Below are positions 52,959 through 60,896 of a stretch of DNA of 64,000 bases, piece by piece (within the stretch, counting starts at the first letter, position 1; each line of letters starts with the position of its first letter). Source of the stretch: Haloarculaceae archaeon H-GB1-1 (GTDB lineage Archaea > Halobacteriota > Halobacteria > Halobacteriales > Haloarculaceae). Made by a program: the position numbers and the translations under genes. Location of the stretch: the NCBI GenBank assembly GCA_029688825.1, contig JARUKX010000011.1, positions 1-64,000 of the forward strand, read 5' to 3'. Under the pieces are notes generated by a model that worked only from the letters and a program-made list of their open reading frames with translations, was not told the origin of the DNA and did not search any database.

Positions 52959-53540
52959 ATGCGACGATACAGCTCCCGAGTTCACCAACGCTCACGACAG
53001 CAGGGTCAGCAGCACGAACAGCAGCGACAGCAGAGCCAGTTCGGCCAGCAGGGTCAGCAGCCCGAACAGCAGCGACAACAGAGCCAGTTCGGCCAGCAGG
53101 GTCAGCAGCCCGAACAGCAGCGACAGCAGAGCCAGTTCGGCCAACAGGGCCACGAACAGCAGCGACAGCAGAGCCAGTTCGGCCAACAGGGCCACGAACA
53201 GCAGCGACAGCAGAGCCAGTTCGGCCAACAGGGCCACGAACAGCAGCGACAGCAGAGCCAGCTCGGCCAACAGGGCCACGAACAGCAGCGACAGCAGAGC
53301 CAGTTTGGCCAGCAGGGCCAGCAGAGCCAGTTCGGTCAGCAGCCCGGCCAGCAGAGCCAATTCGGCCAGCAGCACGAACAGCAGGGCCAGCAGAGCCAGT
53401 TCGGCCAGCAGCCCGAACAGCAGGGCCAGCAGGGTCAGTACGGCCAGCAGGGCCACGAACAGCAGCGACAACAGGGAGGACAGCTCTTTCAGACCCGACA
53501 GGAGCACCAGTCCTCGCGGTCGCACGAGCAACACCGATAA
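52959..53540 (+). CDS. Gln-rich FGQQ-repeat low-complexity protein
   Basis: This 193-residue protein is almost entirely repeat. It reads MRRYSSRVHQRSRQQGQQHE, then about twelve units built on EQQRQQSQFGQQGH and shortened forms such as GQQSQFGQQ, and ends with a short polar tail containing QLFQTRQEH. Phe occurs regularly as FG, in a background of Gln with scattered Arg, Glu and His, like FG-repeat or prion-like domains. There is no folded domain, signal or membrane helix. Its frame is preferred over two others that translate the same repeat because it has the same Gln-rich bias as its neighbours. Probable role is scaffold or interaction hub; that is inference. Confidence 0.65.
   Translation: MRRYSSRVHQRSRQQGQQHEQQRQQSQFGQQGQQPEQQRQQSQFGQQGQQPEQQRQQSQFGQQGHEQQRQQSQFGQQGHEQQRQQSQFGQQGHEQQRQQSQLGQQGHEQQRQQSQFGQQGQQSQFGQQPGQQSQFGQQHEQQGQQSQFGQQPEQQGQQGQYGQQGHEQQRQQGGQLFQTRQEHQSSRSHEQHR
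52990..53480 (+). repeat. Tandem 42-bp coding repeat array
   Basis: Units of about 42 bp recur head to tail within the Gln-rich gene; copies starting at 53127, 53169, 53211 and 53253 are nearly identical at the DNA level, with shorter or variant units before and after. Near-identity suggests recent expansion or gene conversion and likely length variation between strains. It is not a CRISPR array: there are no unique spacers. Confidence 0.9.
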
Positions 53541-53634
53541 CGACCGACGCCGCGGCCGACGTCTCATCCGCGTCGGACGCATCGATAATCTGTATCGGCA
53601 CCGACGAGCGAATCCACCACCGAAGTATTCACCA

Positions 53635-54201
53635 ATGGCACAATCGACAATGACACCGCAGATCGGCGCACAGGCAACGACGCAGTCACAACCGGCGATG
53701 CAGTTCGGCGGCACGCAGCAGCAGGTCAGCGGGCAGGGCCAGCAGGCAGCCACCGTGGCTGGCGCGGCGAGCGACGTCACGCTCGACGAGGCGCTCACGA
53801 CGGAGATGCAGCAGGCGCTCCAGGCCACCCACCGAGCGGTGCTGGCCTGTGAATGGTGTGCAGACCGCTGTGCAGACCACGGTCCCGAGATGGCGGAGTG
53901 TATCCGCCTCTGTCGCGACGTCGCGGACCTCGGTTCCCTGAGCGAGCGGTCGATCGCGCGCGACTCCGTCTACGGACCGGCCATCGCAGAAGAGTTCATC
54001 GCCGCCGCGCAGGAGTGCGCACAGGAATGTGCGCGCCACCAGCACCGCCACTGCCAGGCGTGTGCCCAGGAGCTCTCGCGGGCCATCAGCGCGACGCAGC
54101 AGATGCTGACCTCGCTCGGTCAGTCGGGACAGCAGCTCCAGTACCAGCAGGGATACGCCCAGCAGACCGGAACGATCCGGGGCCAGTCCCAGCAGTTCTG
54201 A
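53635..54201 (+). CDS. Cys-rich four-helix (Csp/DUF326-like) protein with Gln-rich ends
   Basis: This 188-residue protein has an N-terminal 45 residues that are Gln/Thr-rich and low complexity. A four-helix Cys-rich domain follows, with repeated C-x-x-x-C pairs: HRAVLACEWCADRCADHGPE, MAECIRLCRDVADLG, and AAAQECAQECARHQHRHCQA followed by CAQELSRAIS. The end is again Gln-rich (YQQGYAQQTGTIRGQSQQF). The pattern matches Csp1-type copper-storage or DUF326 proteins, which line a helix bundle with Cys to hold Cu(I). The tails match the other members of this cluster. Confidence 0.78.
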   Translation: MAQSTMTPQIGAQATTQSQPAMQFGGTQQQVSGQGQQAATVAGAASDVTLDEALTTEMQQALQATHRAVLACEWCADRCADHGPEMAECIRLCRDVADLGSLSERSIARDSVYGPAIAEEFIAAAQECAQECARHQHRHCQACAQELSRAISATQQMLTSLGQSGQQLQYQQGYAQQTGTIRGQSQQF

Positions 54202-54291
54202 ACCGTCCGACGTAGCCGGTGACCGTCGACCCCGACGAACGGCGCTCGTCGGTCATCTATCGAACGACGGTTGCGTCGAACGGAACGCCGT

Positions 54292-54717
54292 TCAGAAACT
54301 CCGCTCGACCGATTCGGCCTCGTTCTCGTTGGTTGTCCTGCTGTGAGCGTCGGTTCGATGCGTCTCGTCGTCGGACTGTGACGACCGTCGCCGTCTGACC
54401 AGATATGCGACGCCTGCGACCGCGAGTGCCGCGAAGACGAATCGCAGGCGAGCGCTTCCACCCGTGTCACTTCGCTCCTCCGACGTGCTCGACGCCTCGA
54501 GAGACGTCGATCCTCGTCGTGCCTCCTCGATTCCCTCGACGACGCCCTGGCGGACGGCGTCCGTGATTCCGGCGCTCACCGTCTCGCCGAGTACCGACCG
54601 CATCTTCCCTGTGGGAGCGTCAGCGGATGCGTCTTCGGAGCGTTCACGAGTCGTCGCCGCAGACCGCGACAGCATCTGTTTCGAGACCATCGGCGGTACA
54701 TCGGCGGCGGGGGCCAT
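54292..54717 (-). CDS. Single-helix membrane protein with acidic ends
   Basis: This is a 141-residue protein. An N-terminal helical region (about 1-60; SVLGETVSAGITDAVRQGVV, VEGIEEARRGSTSL) precedes one membrane helix near RFVFAALAVAGVAYLVRRRR, with a positive stop-transfer, and an acidic cytoplasmic tail (SQSDDETHRTDAHSRTTNEN). ATG 54717 gives a plausible N terminus; the frame from 54888 adds a Cys/Arg-rich part that looks spurious. It may act as a small anchor or stress-related protein. No family recognised. Confidence 0.55.
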   Translation of the reverse strand: MAPAADVPPMVSKQMLSRSAATTRERSEDASADAPTGKMRSVLGETVSAGITDAVRQGVVEGIEEARRGSTSLEASSTSEERSDTGGSARLRFVFAALAVAGVAYLVRRRRSSQSDDETHRTDAHSRTTNENEAESVERSF

Positions 54718-54812
54718 GGTGGTTGGCCATGCAGTTGCAAGGATTCGATGGCCGCTGCGTTCCTTGTAGTCGCCGGCACAACGTTGACTCACCGGGAGGG
54801 CCTGTGAACGGT

Positions 54813-55211
54813 ATGGACAGACCGATCGAGAACCGCGGTGAACAGCTCGGACCGCCGAGCAGTCCCGACCACGCTCCCGACCACGCACTCGAGCGGGTCC
54901 GGACGGTCAGTACGCTGCTCGACGATGCCGTTCGCGTCCCCGGGACGAACCTTCGATTCGGCCTCGACCCGCTCCTGAGTCTGCTCCCCTGGGTCGGTGA
55001 CGTCGCTTCGGCGGCAGTCTCGCTCTACATCGTCGCCGAAGCCGTACGCATGGGCGCACCCGCGTCGCTACTCCTTCGGATGGTACTTCTCGTCGCCGTC
55101 GACGTCGTCCTCGGGTCGATTCCACTGATCGGGCCGCTGTTCGACGCTGTCTGGAAGGCCAACTCGTGGAACGTCTCGATGCTCGAATCGCACGTCGAGC
55201 GCACGCACTGA
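54813..55211 (+). CDS. DUF4112 small membrane protein
   Basis: This 132-residue protein is a clear DUF4112 member: LLDDAVRVPGTNLRFGLDPL leads into helices LLSLLPWVGDVASAAVSLYI and LLRMVLLVAVDVVLGSIPLI, then LFDAVWKANSWNVSMLE. Two or three membrane helices. DUF4112 is widespread and uncharacterised. The ATG at 54813 follows a GGAGGG-like sequence about 15-20 nt upstream. It is divergent from the membrane protein gene at 54292-54717. Confidence 0.82.
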   Translation: MDRPIENRGEQLGPPSSPDHAPDHALERVRTVSTLLDDAVRVPGTNLRFGLDPLLSLLPWVGDVASAAVSLYIVAEAVRMGAPASLLLRMVLLVAVDVVLGSIPLIGPLFDAVWKANSWNVSMLESHVERTH

Positions 55212-55447
55212 CGCGGCACTCGGGGCGGACTGGCTCGGCCACCTCGTCGATCGAGGGCGGTAACTAGCTGATTACCGCTCGGTTAGCTACCTGTATTACA
55301 TGGTTATAGATGTAATGTTGCCGCCGCAACGCCCGTGATACCGGGCTTACTGGTCAGTAATTGTGCCTTGCTTCGGAAGGTCTGGCAGCTGGGACCGGCC
55401 AGCCGCGGTGGAGCAGGCAGGGGGAGCGCGACATCGACCGCTTGCGC

Positions 55448-55720
55448 CTACGGCTCGTCGTGCCAGGTCAGGTCGAACGACAACTTCGCCGTGCAGAAGT
55501 TGCCGACGTCCTCGGCGTTCTCCTCGTCGGTCGATTCGCCCTGATAGCCGGTACAGCGACCGTTGGTGGCGATGTCTTCGAGATACGCCGGGGAGCCACA
55601 CTCTGGGCAGTCGACGTAGAGGCCGTCGTCGCCTTCGTGCCAGGCGTCCGCCTCGAGGTCCATCCGTGCCGCTTCGTGGTCGTCGGTCTGGTCAGCCGTC
55701 TCCTGGTCGGGAGGGGTCAT
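55448..55720 (-). CDS. Zinc-ribbon protein (90 aa)
   Basis: This acidic 90-residue protein has VDCPECGSPAYLEDIATNGR, then a region with CTGYQGESTDEENAEDVGNF and the CTAKLSFDLTWHDE end. One C-x-x-C pair and two further Cys make a plausible zinc site. The disordered acidic N terminus fits haloarchaeal small zinc-ribbon proteins of unknown function. It lies alone between the DUF4112 gene and the membrane-protein paralog. Confidence 0.68.
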   Translation of the reverse strand: MTPPDQETADQTDDHEAARMDLEADAWHEGDDGLYVDCPECGSPAYLEDIATNGRCTGYQGESTDEENAEDVGNFCTAKLSFDLTWHDEP

Positions 55721-55821
55721 GGGAAACGTACGGTGACAGAAACGGGTAAACCTAGGTCCGAATCGGGACCACTCTACGGCGCGTCAACGGATGGGCAGGC
55801 ACCGACCGAGGGCACCGTGTG

Positions 55822-56844
55822 TCACGATTCGAGGACGAACGGGCCGGCCGCGTTCGTCCGCTTGGCAACCGTCGCGACACGGAGCATGAACGCCGTCAGC
55901 AGGACGTACGGGACTAACGAGATGGCGAAGGTCGCGGCGACGAACGAGACGAGCGGTGGGATGCCGAACAGCCAGAAATTGGGAATCAAACCGGCGTCGA
56001 GCGCGAGGATGACGATTGCATCGACTATCAGCGTGGGGAGCGAGATGGCGAGCAGCGACTGTGAGAGCTGAGAGAACTCTTCGACGTAGTACAGCGTCTT
56101 GAAGTACTCCTTCCCGGTCGCGAAGAGTTCGAACGTCGTCGCGAGGTCCTCCAGACGGTCATCGGCACCGTCGGGAAGCTGCTCGTGAGATTGGATCCGG
56201 AACTCGCGCAACTGGTCCACGTAGGGTCCGTATTTGTACGACATGCCGAGCCACAGGATGGCGAAGCCCTCCGCCTCCATCGCTTCGAGCGTATCTTCGA
56301 GGTCCTCGACGGTCTCGGCGACGTGGTTAGCGTAGCGCGAAATCTCCTCGGCCAACTCGCCGTGTCTGTCGTCATCGACGGCGTCTTTGAGCGCGTTCGC
56401 ACGTTCGTGGATGGCCCGAATCATGGCCACGAGAAAGGCGTCGGGCGCGGTCGGACTTTGCTTCGTGTCGACCAGATTTCCGACGTCGCGGCGGAACTGT
56501 CGGGCGTTCTCGAAGCGGTTTCGCTGGCTCCCGAGCGTGGTGATGTCGTGTGAGAGGACGATGGAGTTTATGGAGACGACGATCGAGACCAGCAGGATGA
56601 TTCCACTCAGCAGCGTGTTCAGGAGCGTCTGTACGCTGTCGGTCTCCGTCAGGAGCCGCTGCATCTCGAAGGTCCAGACGGACCCGACGACGGTGAGCGA
56701 CGTGAACACGAACGTGAACAGCGCAGCGGTGACCGCGTGGCGATTCCCGTCGAGCAGGAGCCAGCGTACCGGTTTGAACCCCTGGTTCGCCACTGGCGTC
56801 GGAAACCACGACCGAAGCCGATGAAATTTCCTGACGATACTCAT
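55822..56844 (-). CDS. Membrane protein, first of three paralogs in the window
   Basis: This 340-residue protein has two N-terminal helices (LFTFVFTSLTVVGSVWTFEM and TLLSGIILLVSIVVSINSIV). A cytoplasmic helical domain of about 170 residues follows, then two C-terminal helices (LSQSLLAISLPTLIVDAIVI and PPLVSFVAATFAISLVPYVL). It ends with LRVATVAKRTNAAGPFVLES. The signature S-I-N-S-I-V-L-S-H and G-S-Q-R-N-R-F are shared with paralogs at 60897-61946 and 62391-63437. The family is haloarchaeal and unnamed to me. The large helical cytoplasmic insert suggests a scaffold or channel-like role; that is unproven. Confidence 0.65.
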   Translation of the reverse strand: MSIVRKFHRLRSWFPTPVANQGFKPVRWLLLDGNRHAVTAALFTFVFTSLTVVGSVWTFEMQRLLTETDSVQTLLNTLLSGIILLVSIVVSINSIVLSHDITTLGSQRNRFENARQFRRDVGNLVDTKQSPTAPDAFLVAMIRAIHERANALKDAVDDDRHGELAEEISRYANHVAETVEDLEDTLEAMEAEGFAILWLGMSYKYGPYVDQLREFRIQSHEQLPDGADDRLEDLATTFELFATGKEYFKTLYYVEEFSQLSQSLLAISLPTLIVDAIVILALDAGLIPNFWLFGIPPLVSFVAATFAISLVPYVLLTAFMLRVATVAKRTNAAGPFVLES

Positions 56845-57046
56845 CGGTGGGTGTCGGCTTGGTTACAGCGGCACATCTGTGTGGACCCGACTCTCGCGAC
56901 CGCTCGACGGAACATGCCATGTCGTTGGGAGTTGGTCCGGAAAAGTTCACCGCCGAGATACCGCGGCCAGTCGGTCACGCACGCCCGCTCGTGGGTGCCG
57001 GTGTCGGACCACCACCCGCAGTCCGTCTCGCCCGTTCCCAGGACGG

Positions 57047-57409
57047 CTATATCGACTCGTTCGCCTCGTCGCCGCTGTACTGCTCGTCCGAGCCGCCGCG
57101 GTCGCTGTAGTCCTTGCGCCCCACTGCCTGTTCACCGACCATGTTGAAGATAGACTGTCTGACCGATTCAGGGTCGTCGTAGCGAACGTCGTCCGACTGG
57201 GAGCCGAGTACCTCCCGGAGAGTCACCGATCCGTCCGCGAGGCTGAGTTCGTAATCGCCGTACGCGTCGATCAGTGCGTCCGCGGTCGTCGGATAGTCGT
57301 GGGATTCGAGTTCGCCCTCCAGCTGACCGAACTCCACCCCCTGTTCGCGCTCGGAATCGCCTTCCGTCGGCGTCGCCTCGGCCTCATCGGACGCGTTCTC
57401 GTTCGACAT
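57047..57409 (-). CDS. DUF5789 protein
   Basis: This 120-residue acidic protein matches DUF5789: EFGQLEGELESHDYPTTADA, LIDAYGDYELSLADGSVTLR, VLGSQSDDVRYDDPESVRQS and IFNMVGEQAVGRKDYSDRGG. The family is haloarchaeal, small and of unknown function, usually near stress or transport genes. ATG 57409 opens with an acidic disordered leader. It is divergent from the Dps gene. Confidence 0.85.
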   Translation of the reverse strand: MSNENASDEAEATPTEGDSEREQGVEFGQLEGELESHDYPTTADALIDAYGDYELSLADGSVTLREVLGSQSDDVRYDDPESVRQSIFNMVGEQAVGRKDYSDRGGSDEQYSGDEANESI

Positions 57410-57515
57410 ACCGCGTCGTACGACGGCGGCGATGAAGTCGATTCTGCATGCACTCGCTGGGTGTACCTACTTGTCCGCCACGGGAGTAGCTGGAAAAGCC
57501 CACGAGGGATTCCCT

Positions 57516-58271
57516 ATGAGTCAACAGCAACAGACGACAGGTAAGATGTCCAGCCAGCAGACTCCGCCGACAGCGTCGACCGGCGTTGGCGGAACCGCCC
57601 AGCAGATCACGCAGCCGGAACAGACGTCCGGGGGGCAGTCGAGCCAGCAGCAGTTGGGCCAGCAGCCGACCCAACAGCAGCTCAGCCAGCAGACTGGAGC
57701 CGGCGGCCAGCAGGGCGAGCCACTGTACCAGACCCGGAACTTCCTTCGGCAGGACGTCCGCGCGACGAACGTCTCGGTACTGAATCAGTGTCTCGCCGAT
57801 CTCGTCGTCGTCCACTCACAGCTTCTGAGTGGCCACTGGAACGTCAAGGGACGGAACTTCTATCAGCTCCACGAACTCTTCGAGGAACTGGCGGAGGAGT
57901 TCGAGGGGTACATCGACGAGGTCGCCGAGCGAGCCACCGGCCTCGGCGGGCAGGCTCGCGGGTCGGTCTATCAGGCAGCCCAGTCGTCGTCCATCTCTCC
58001 GCTGCCCCCGACGCTCGCCGACGAGGGGACGCTGCTCCAGCACATCGCCGACCACCTCTGCGTGCTCGACGCCGAACTCTACCGGCAGATGAAAACCGTC
58101 GAAGAGTCCGGTGACCTCGACACCGTCGACCTACTGAACGAGGTCTCACGGTTCGTCTCGAAGGCGCTCTGGTTCGTCGAGGCGCACCTCCAGGGACCGT
58201 CGGCGGTGCCCACTTCGCAAGGTGTTCAGGGCCAGCAGATGCAGGGCCAGCAGACGCAGGGCCAGTTCTGA
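57516..58271 (+). CDS. Dps-type ferritin with Gln-rich N- and C-terminal segments
   Basis: This is a 251-residue protein. The N-terminal 65 residues are Gln/Ser/Thr/Gly low complexity (SQQQLGQQPTQQQLSQQTGA) and the C-terminal 25 are Gln-rich (GQQMQGQQTQGQF). The core is Dps: NVSVLNQCLADLVVVHSQLL, SGHWNVKGRNFYQLHELFEE, DEVAERATGLGGQARGSVYQ and ISPLPPTLADEGTLLQHIAD. The conserved His/Asp/Glu ferroxidase set is visible in SGHWNV and the E-rich helix. Dps oxidises and stores iron and shields DNA; the tails are unusual for Dps. ATG 57516 is chosen over 57432 because it begins directly with the Gln tail. Confidence 0.85.
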   Translation: MSQQQQTTGKMSSQQTPPTASTGVGGTAQQITQPEQTSGGQSSQQQLGQQPTQQQLSQQTGAGGQQGEPLYQTRNFLRQDVRATNVSVLNQCLADLVVVHSQLLSGHWNVKGRNFYQLHELFEELAEEFEGYIDEVAERATGLGGQARGSVYQAAQSSSISPLPPTLADEGTLLQHIADHLCVLDAELYRQMKTVEESGDLDTVDLLNEVSRFVSKALWFVEAHLQGPSAVPTSQGVQGQQMQGQQTQGQF

Positions 58272-58367
58272 GCCCTGCTCGGGAGTAGTGCGGCGGAGAC
58301 GACAACACACGATTTTTCTGAACGGTGCGGACGAAGAAGAGCGCAGAGCGCCGACCCGGGACGGCAG

Positions 58368-58733
58368 TTACCGCTGTCGGCCGGGACCCTGATCGAACGG
58401 TGACGGCCCCATCCGCGATTGCCCCTGTGGCCCCTGTGGCGGCATCCCCTGCGGCTGTGTCGGCGGTTGTCCCTGTGGGGCAAGCCCCGACGAGATTCCT
58501 CCCGGGCCGGGTTCACGTTGGGGGACCTGCTGCCCGATGCCACCGGGCCCACCCGGTTCCTCGGGGAGGACGTACTTGAGTTCCTGGAGCGGGACGAACC
58601 CGGTCGCCTCAGGCTCGCGCTCGTCCTCCTCTTCCCTGCTCCCGCGGGACTCGTCGTACAGGAGCACCCCGGAATCGATGGCCTCGAACGATTCACACGT
58701 CAGTGTCGTGCCGTCCGTACAGATGACTTTCAT
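58368..58733 (-). CDS. Small beta-domain protein with Gln/Pro/Gly-rich tail (paralog of 2027-2446)
   Basis: This is a 121-residue protein. A small beta domain (MKVICTDGTTLTCESFEAID, SGVLLYDESRGSREEEDERE, TGFVPLQELKYVLPEE) is followed by a low-complexity tail rich in Pro, Gly and Gln (QGQPPTQPQGMPPQGPQGQS). The domain pattern matches the gene at 2027-2446: TDG turn, GVVLF/GVLLY and a Y-V-L end. The inserted Glu-rich loop is a difference. ATG 58733 starts at the domain. It is convergent with the Dps gene and likely shares its regulation by location only. Confidence 0.75.
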   Translation of the reverse strand: MKVICTDGTTLTCESFEAIDSGVLLYDESRGSREEEDEREPEATGFVPLQELKYVLPEEPGGPGGIGQQVPQREPGPGGISSGLAPQGQPPTQPQGMPPQGPQGQSRMGPSPFDQGPGRQR

Positions 58734-58834
58734 GGTGTCAACACTCACAGAATTTGCCGTGCATACACATAATGGTACGGCCCGAGTCCCACGAACGGAC
58801 GACAGAGGACGGCCGTCGGCGATTCCCAGCGAGC

Positions 58835-59083
58835 TCAGTCGGCAGGATACGACCCGTCGAGTCTCGACACGTGGAATCCGGCCAGATGATAGTTCGTCGC
58901 GAGAACCGAGAACACCACCATCATCGCGGCCACGACGCCGACGACGAATATGTCACTACCGTGAACGTACGCGTTGATAAGCTGTGCCAGCGCGACGAGC
59001 AGGGGACCCACCGTGAACACCGCCGTCCGGACCGGAAGCGATCTTGCCATCCGGAGGAACTGGTCACCTTTCGAGGATTGCAT
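58835..59083 (-). CDS. Small two-helix membrane protein
   Basis: This 82-residue protein has two hydrophobic helices around VRTAVFTVGPLLVALAQLIN and DIFVVGVVAAMMVVFSVLAT, with short polar ends. ATG 59083 is preferred to a longer frame that begins in Cys/Arg-rich, non-haloarchaeal-looking sequence. No family recognised; probably a membrane accessory protein. Confidence 0.55.
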   Translation of the reverse strand: MQSSKGDQFLRMARSLPVRTAVFTVGPLLVALAQLINAYVHGSDIFVVGVVAAMMVVFSVLATNYHLAGFHVSRLDGSYPAD

Positions 59084-59440
59084 TAAGATGACCTTTCGAG
59101 AGCGCTCGCATAGTCTTGTCGGTGCAGCGGAGCAAACGGGCGGAGGATACTGAGCGCGGCGAGGCGTCGCGGGGTCTGCTCGTTCACATCGGCTTACTAA
59201 CGCGGTATTGGGGTCACTCCCCCACACGACGTGGATCTCGGGCGGAACCGGACCGCATTTCGATTCCGGTCAGTTCGCTGCCGATTCGGTGGGGCGACGC
59301 CGCGGTTCGGGGCACCGAACGACCGCTCGGCACGTCGCCCACAGTACTCCAGTCAGTCGGTTCCGAGGGGAAGGTTTAGGGCTGTCTACGACATACCGTC
59401 CCCAATCACACGGAGCGGGGAGAGGTGCCCCGGAACACAC
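59084..59440. other. Non-coding stretch with divergent promoters
   Basis: No supported gene in about 350 bases. The ends adjoin start codons on opposite strands (59083 minus, 59441 plus), so this is probably a bidirectional promoter region. TATA-like elements are weak. Confidence 0.4.
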
Positions 59441-60094
59441 ATGACGCCTTCCCGAATCACACCAGCGTCACACGACGATGCGAGCGCGTTCGACGACGAA
59501 CTCGACGAGACATCCAGACGGGCCTGGACGGAAGCGATGTCCGTCCGACCGTTCGGTGACTCGTATCTCGTCGACGCCGAGGACGGGACGCACTTCGTCT
59601 CGCTCGGCGAGAGCAACTGTTCCTGCGACGCCGCAAACGACCCGTGCAAGCACATCCGTCGAGTCGCGATCGAGATCAACATCGGTCGGCTTCCGCCGCC
59701 GGACGGGCGGACGGTCGAATGCCCCGGCTGTGGCGACGACGTCCCAATCTCGGCGGCACAGGAATCGCCGACTCTCTGTCGGGATTGTGACCTCCAGCCC
59801 GGCGACCTCGTCGTCGACGCCGAAGGGTCCCCGGAGACGCCACTCATCGTCGTCTCTTCGCCGGGGCCGCCAGCCGAACTGGTCCCGGTCTCGGACGCCG
59901 AGTGTACCGTCGCGGACTACCCCGGCAACGGAGATTACGATTCGGAGGTCCCGGTCGTCGAGGTGATCTATCCACAGGCCGTGTCAACTGACCGCCCGCC
60001 CCGGCGGTATCTCTTCCCCGTCACGCGACTCGCGAAGCCGACGAGCGATCACGACGGGTCGCTGTCTGGGTACTCGACCGCGGAGAACGACTGA
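59441..60094 (+). CDS. SWIM zinc-finger protein
   Basis: This is a 217-residue protein. A SWIM motif is near residues 50-75 (C-x-C ... C-x-H form in NCSCDAANDPCKHIRRVAIE). A second zinc site, ECPGCGDDVPISAAQESPTL followed by CRDCDL, has two C-x-x-C pairs near 95-118. A C-terminal beta-rich region follows (GDLVVDAEGSPETPLIVVSS). SWIM fingers bind DNA or proteins and occur in small haloarchaeal proteins. ATG 59441 gives a normal acidic N terminus. Function unknown. Confidence 0.78.
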   Translation: MTPSRITPASHDDASAFDDELDETSRRAWTEAMSVRPFGDSYLVDAEDGTHFVSLGESNCSCDAANDPCKHIRRVAIEINIGRLPPPDGRTVECPGCGDDVPISAAQESPTLCRDCDLQPGDLVVDAEGSPETPLIVVSSPGPPAELVPVSDAECTVADYPGNGDYDSEVPVVEVIYPQAVSTDRPPRRYLFPVTRLAKPTSDHDGSLSGYSTAEND

Positions 60095-60169
60095 CGACCG
60101 CGGCTGCGGACCGACGCTCGGACGCGCGACCCACCACACGACGAGAGAAAATAGCGACTGGGTTCGGAG

Positions 60170-60637
60170 TTACGTTCGAGCGGGGGTCATCGCGCGCGTC
60201 TCGCGAGCTTCGTTCGCGCTGTAGGCGCCGAGGCCGAGTGCGAGGACGCCGACGATGATGTCGTTCCAGAACTCGAGGTCACCAACCACGGCACCCGTGC
60301 CAGCGGTCTGGCCGAGAACGAACGGCGTAACGATCATCCAGAGGCCCAACAAGGCGACGAAGACGCCCGCTGCGACGCTTCCAGCCCGTTCGTTCGCGCG
60401 TCGGTTGTAGTTGTATCCGCCGAGGACGACGAGCGCGATGCCGACGATGACGTCACTCCAGAAGTTCCCGCCGACAGGATTGAACGCCAATACCTGGACG
60501 AGCAGCCACAGTCCGAGGACCGCGATGAGTCCAGATACCCACTTTCCCCGTTCGCTCGGGTTCTCTCTGTAGTCATGTTCGACGTGCTCTTCCGATACCT
60601 CTACCTCTCGCCGCTCGTACTTGTCAGTGTCACTCAT
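60170..60637 (-). CDS. SPW-repeat membrane protein
   Basis: This 155-residue protein has an acidic N terminus then four helices. It carries two SPW-type repeats: FNPVGGNFWSDVIVGIALVV with LGGYNYNRRANERAG, and GDLEFWNDIIVGVLALGLGA with YSANEAR. SPW-repeat proteins are small integral membrane proteins of unknown role, common in actinobacteria and haloarchaea. ATG 60637 gives family length. Confidence 0.85.
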   Translation of the reverse strand: MSDTDKYERREVEVSEEHVEHDYRENPSERGKWVSGLIAVLGLWLLVQVLAFNPVGGNFWSDVIVGIALVVLGGYNYNRRANERAGSVAAGVFVALLGLWMIVTPFVLGQTAGTGAVVGDLEFWNDIIVGVLALGLGAYSANEARETRAMTPART

Positions 60638-60896
60638 GATCCAGCAGTTGGGACTACCCCCTCCAGACGTTTATATGAGCCGACCGTTCACCGGAACAGT
60701 TCACGGAAAGACCAGCCTAGCGACGTCGGAGGGTCACGCCAGTGCGTTTGCCGACCGACCGACCGTCGGGCGGACCGCGGCATCGGACGGTGGCGGGTCA
60801 GTCCGGACGAACACGGAGCGTCGTGACGAATCCGTTTTCGCCCGCAAGCGAACCGTTTTACGCCCGGCAACGCCTACATTACCCTGAACGCCACCA

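Noticed and set aside
52990-53480. CRISPR array
   Set aside because: Units are contiguous with no unique spacers, and they are in frame within a Gln-rich coding sequence.
52957-53828. Long minus-strand open frames over the repeat
   Set aside because: These are antisense shadows of low-complexity repeat DNA, with Ala/Val/Leu-rich monotony and no haloarchaeal protein composition.
52846-54201. A 451-codon open frame through the repeat and the Csp-like gene
   Set aside because: Its first part only translates the 42-bp repeat in another frame (Ser/Asn/Arg-rich), and a better start at 53635 opens the real Csp-like protein.
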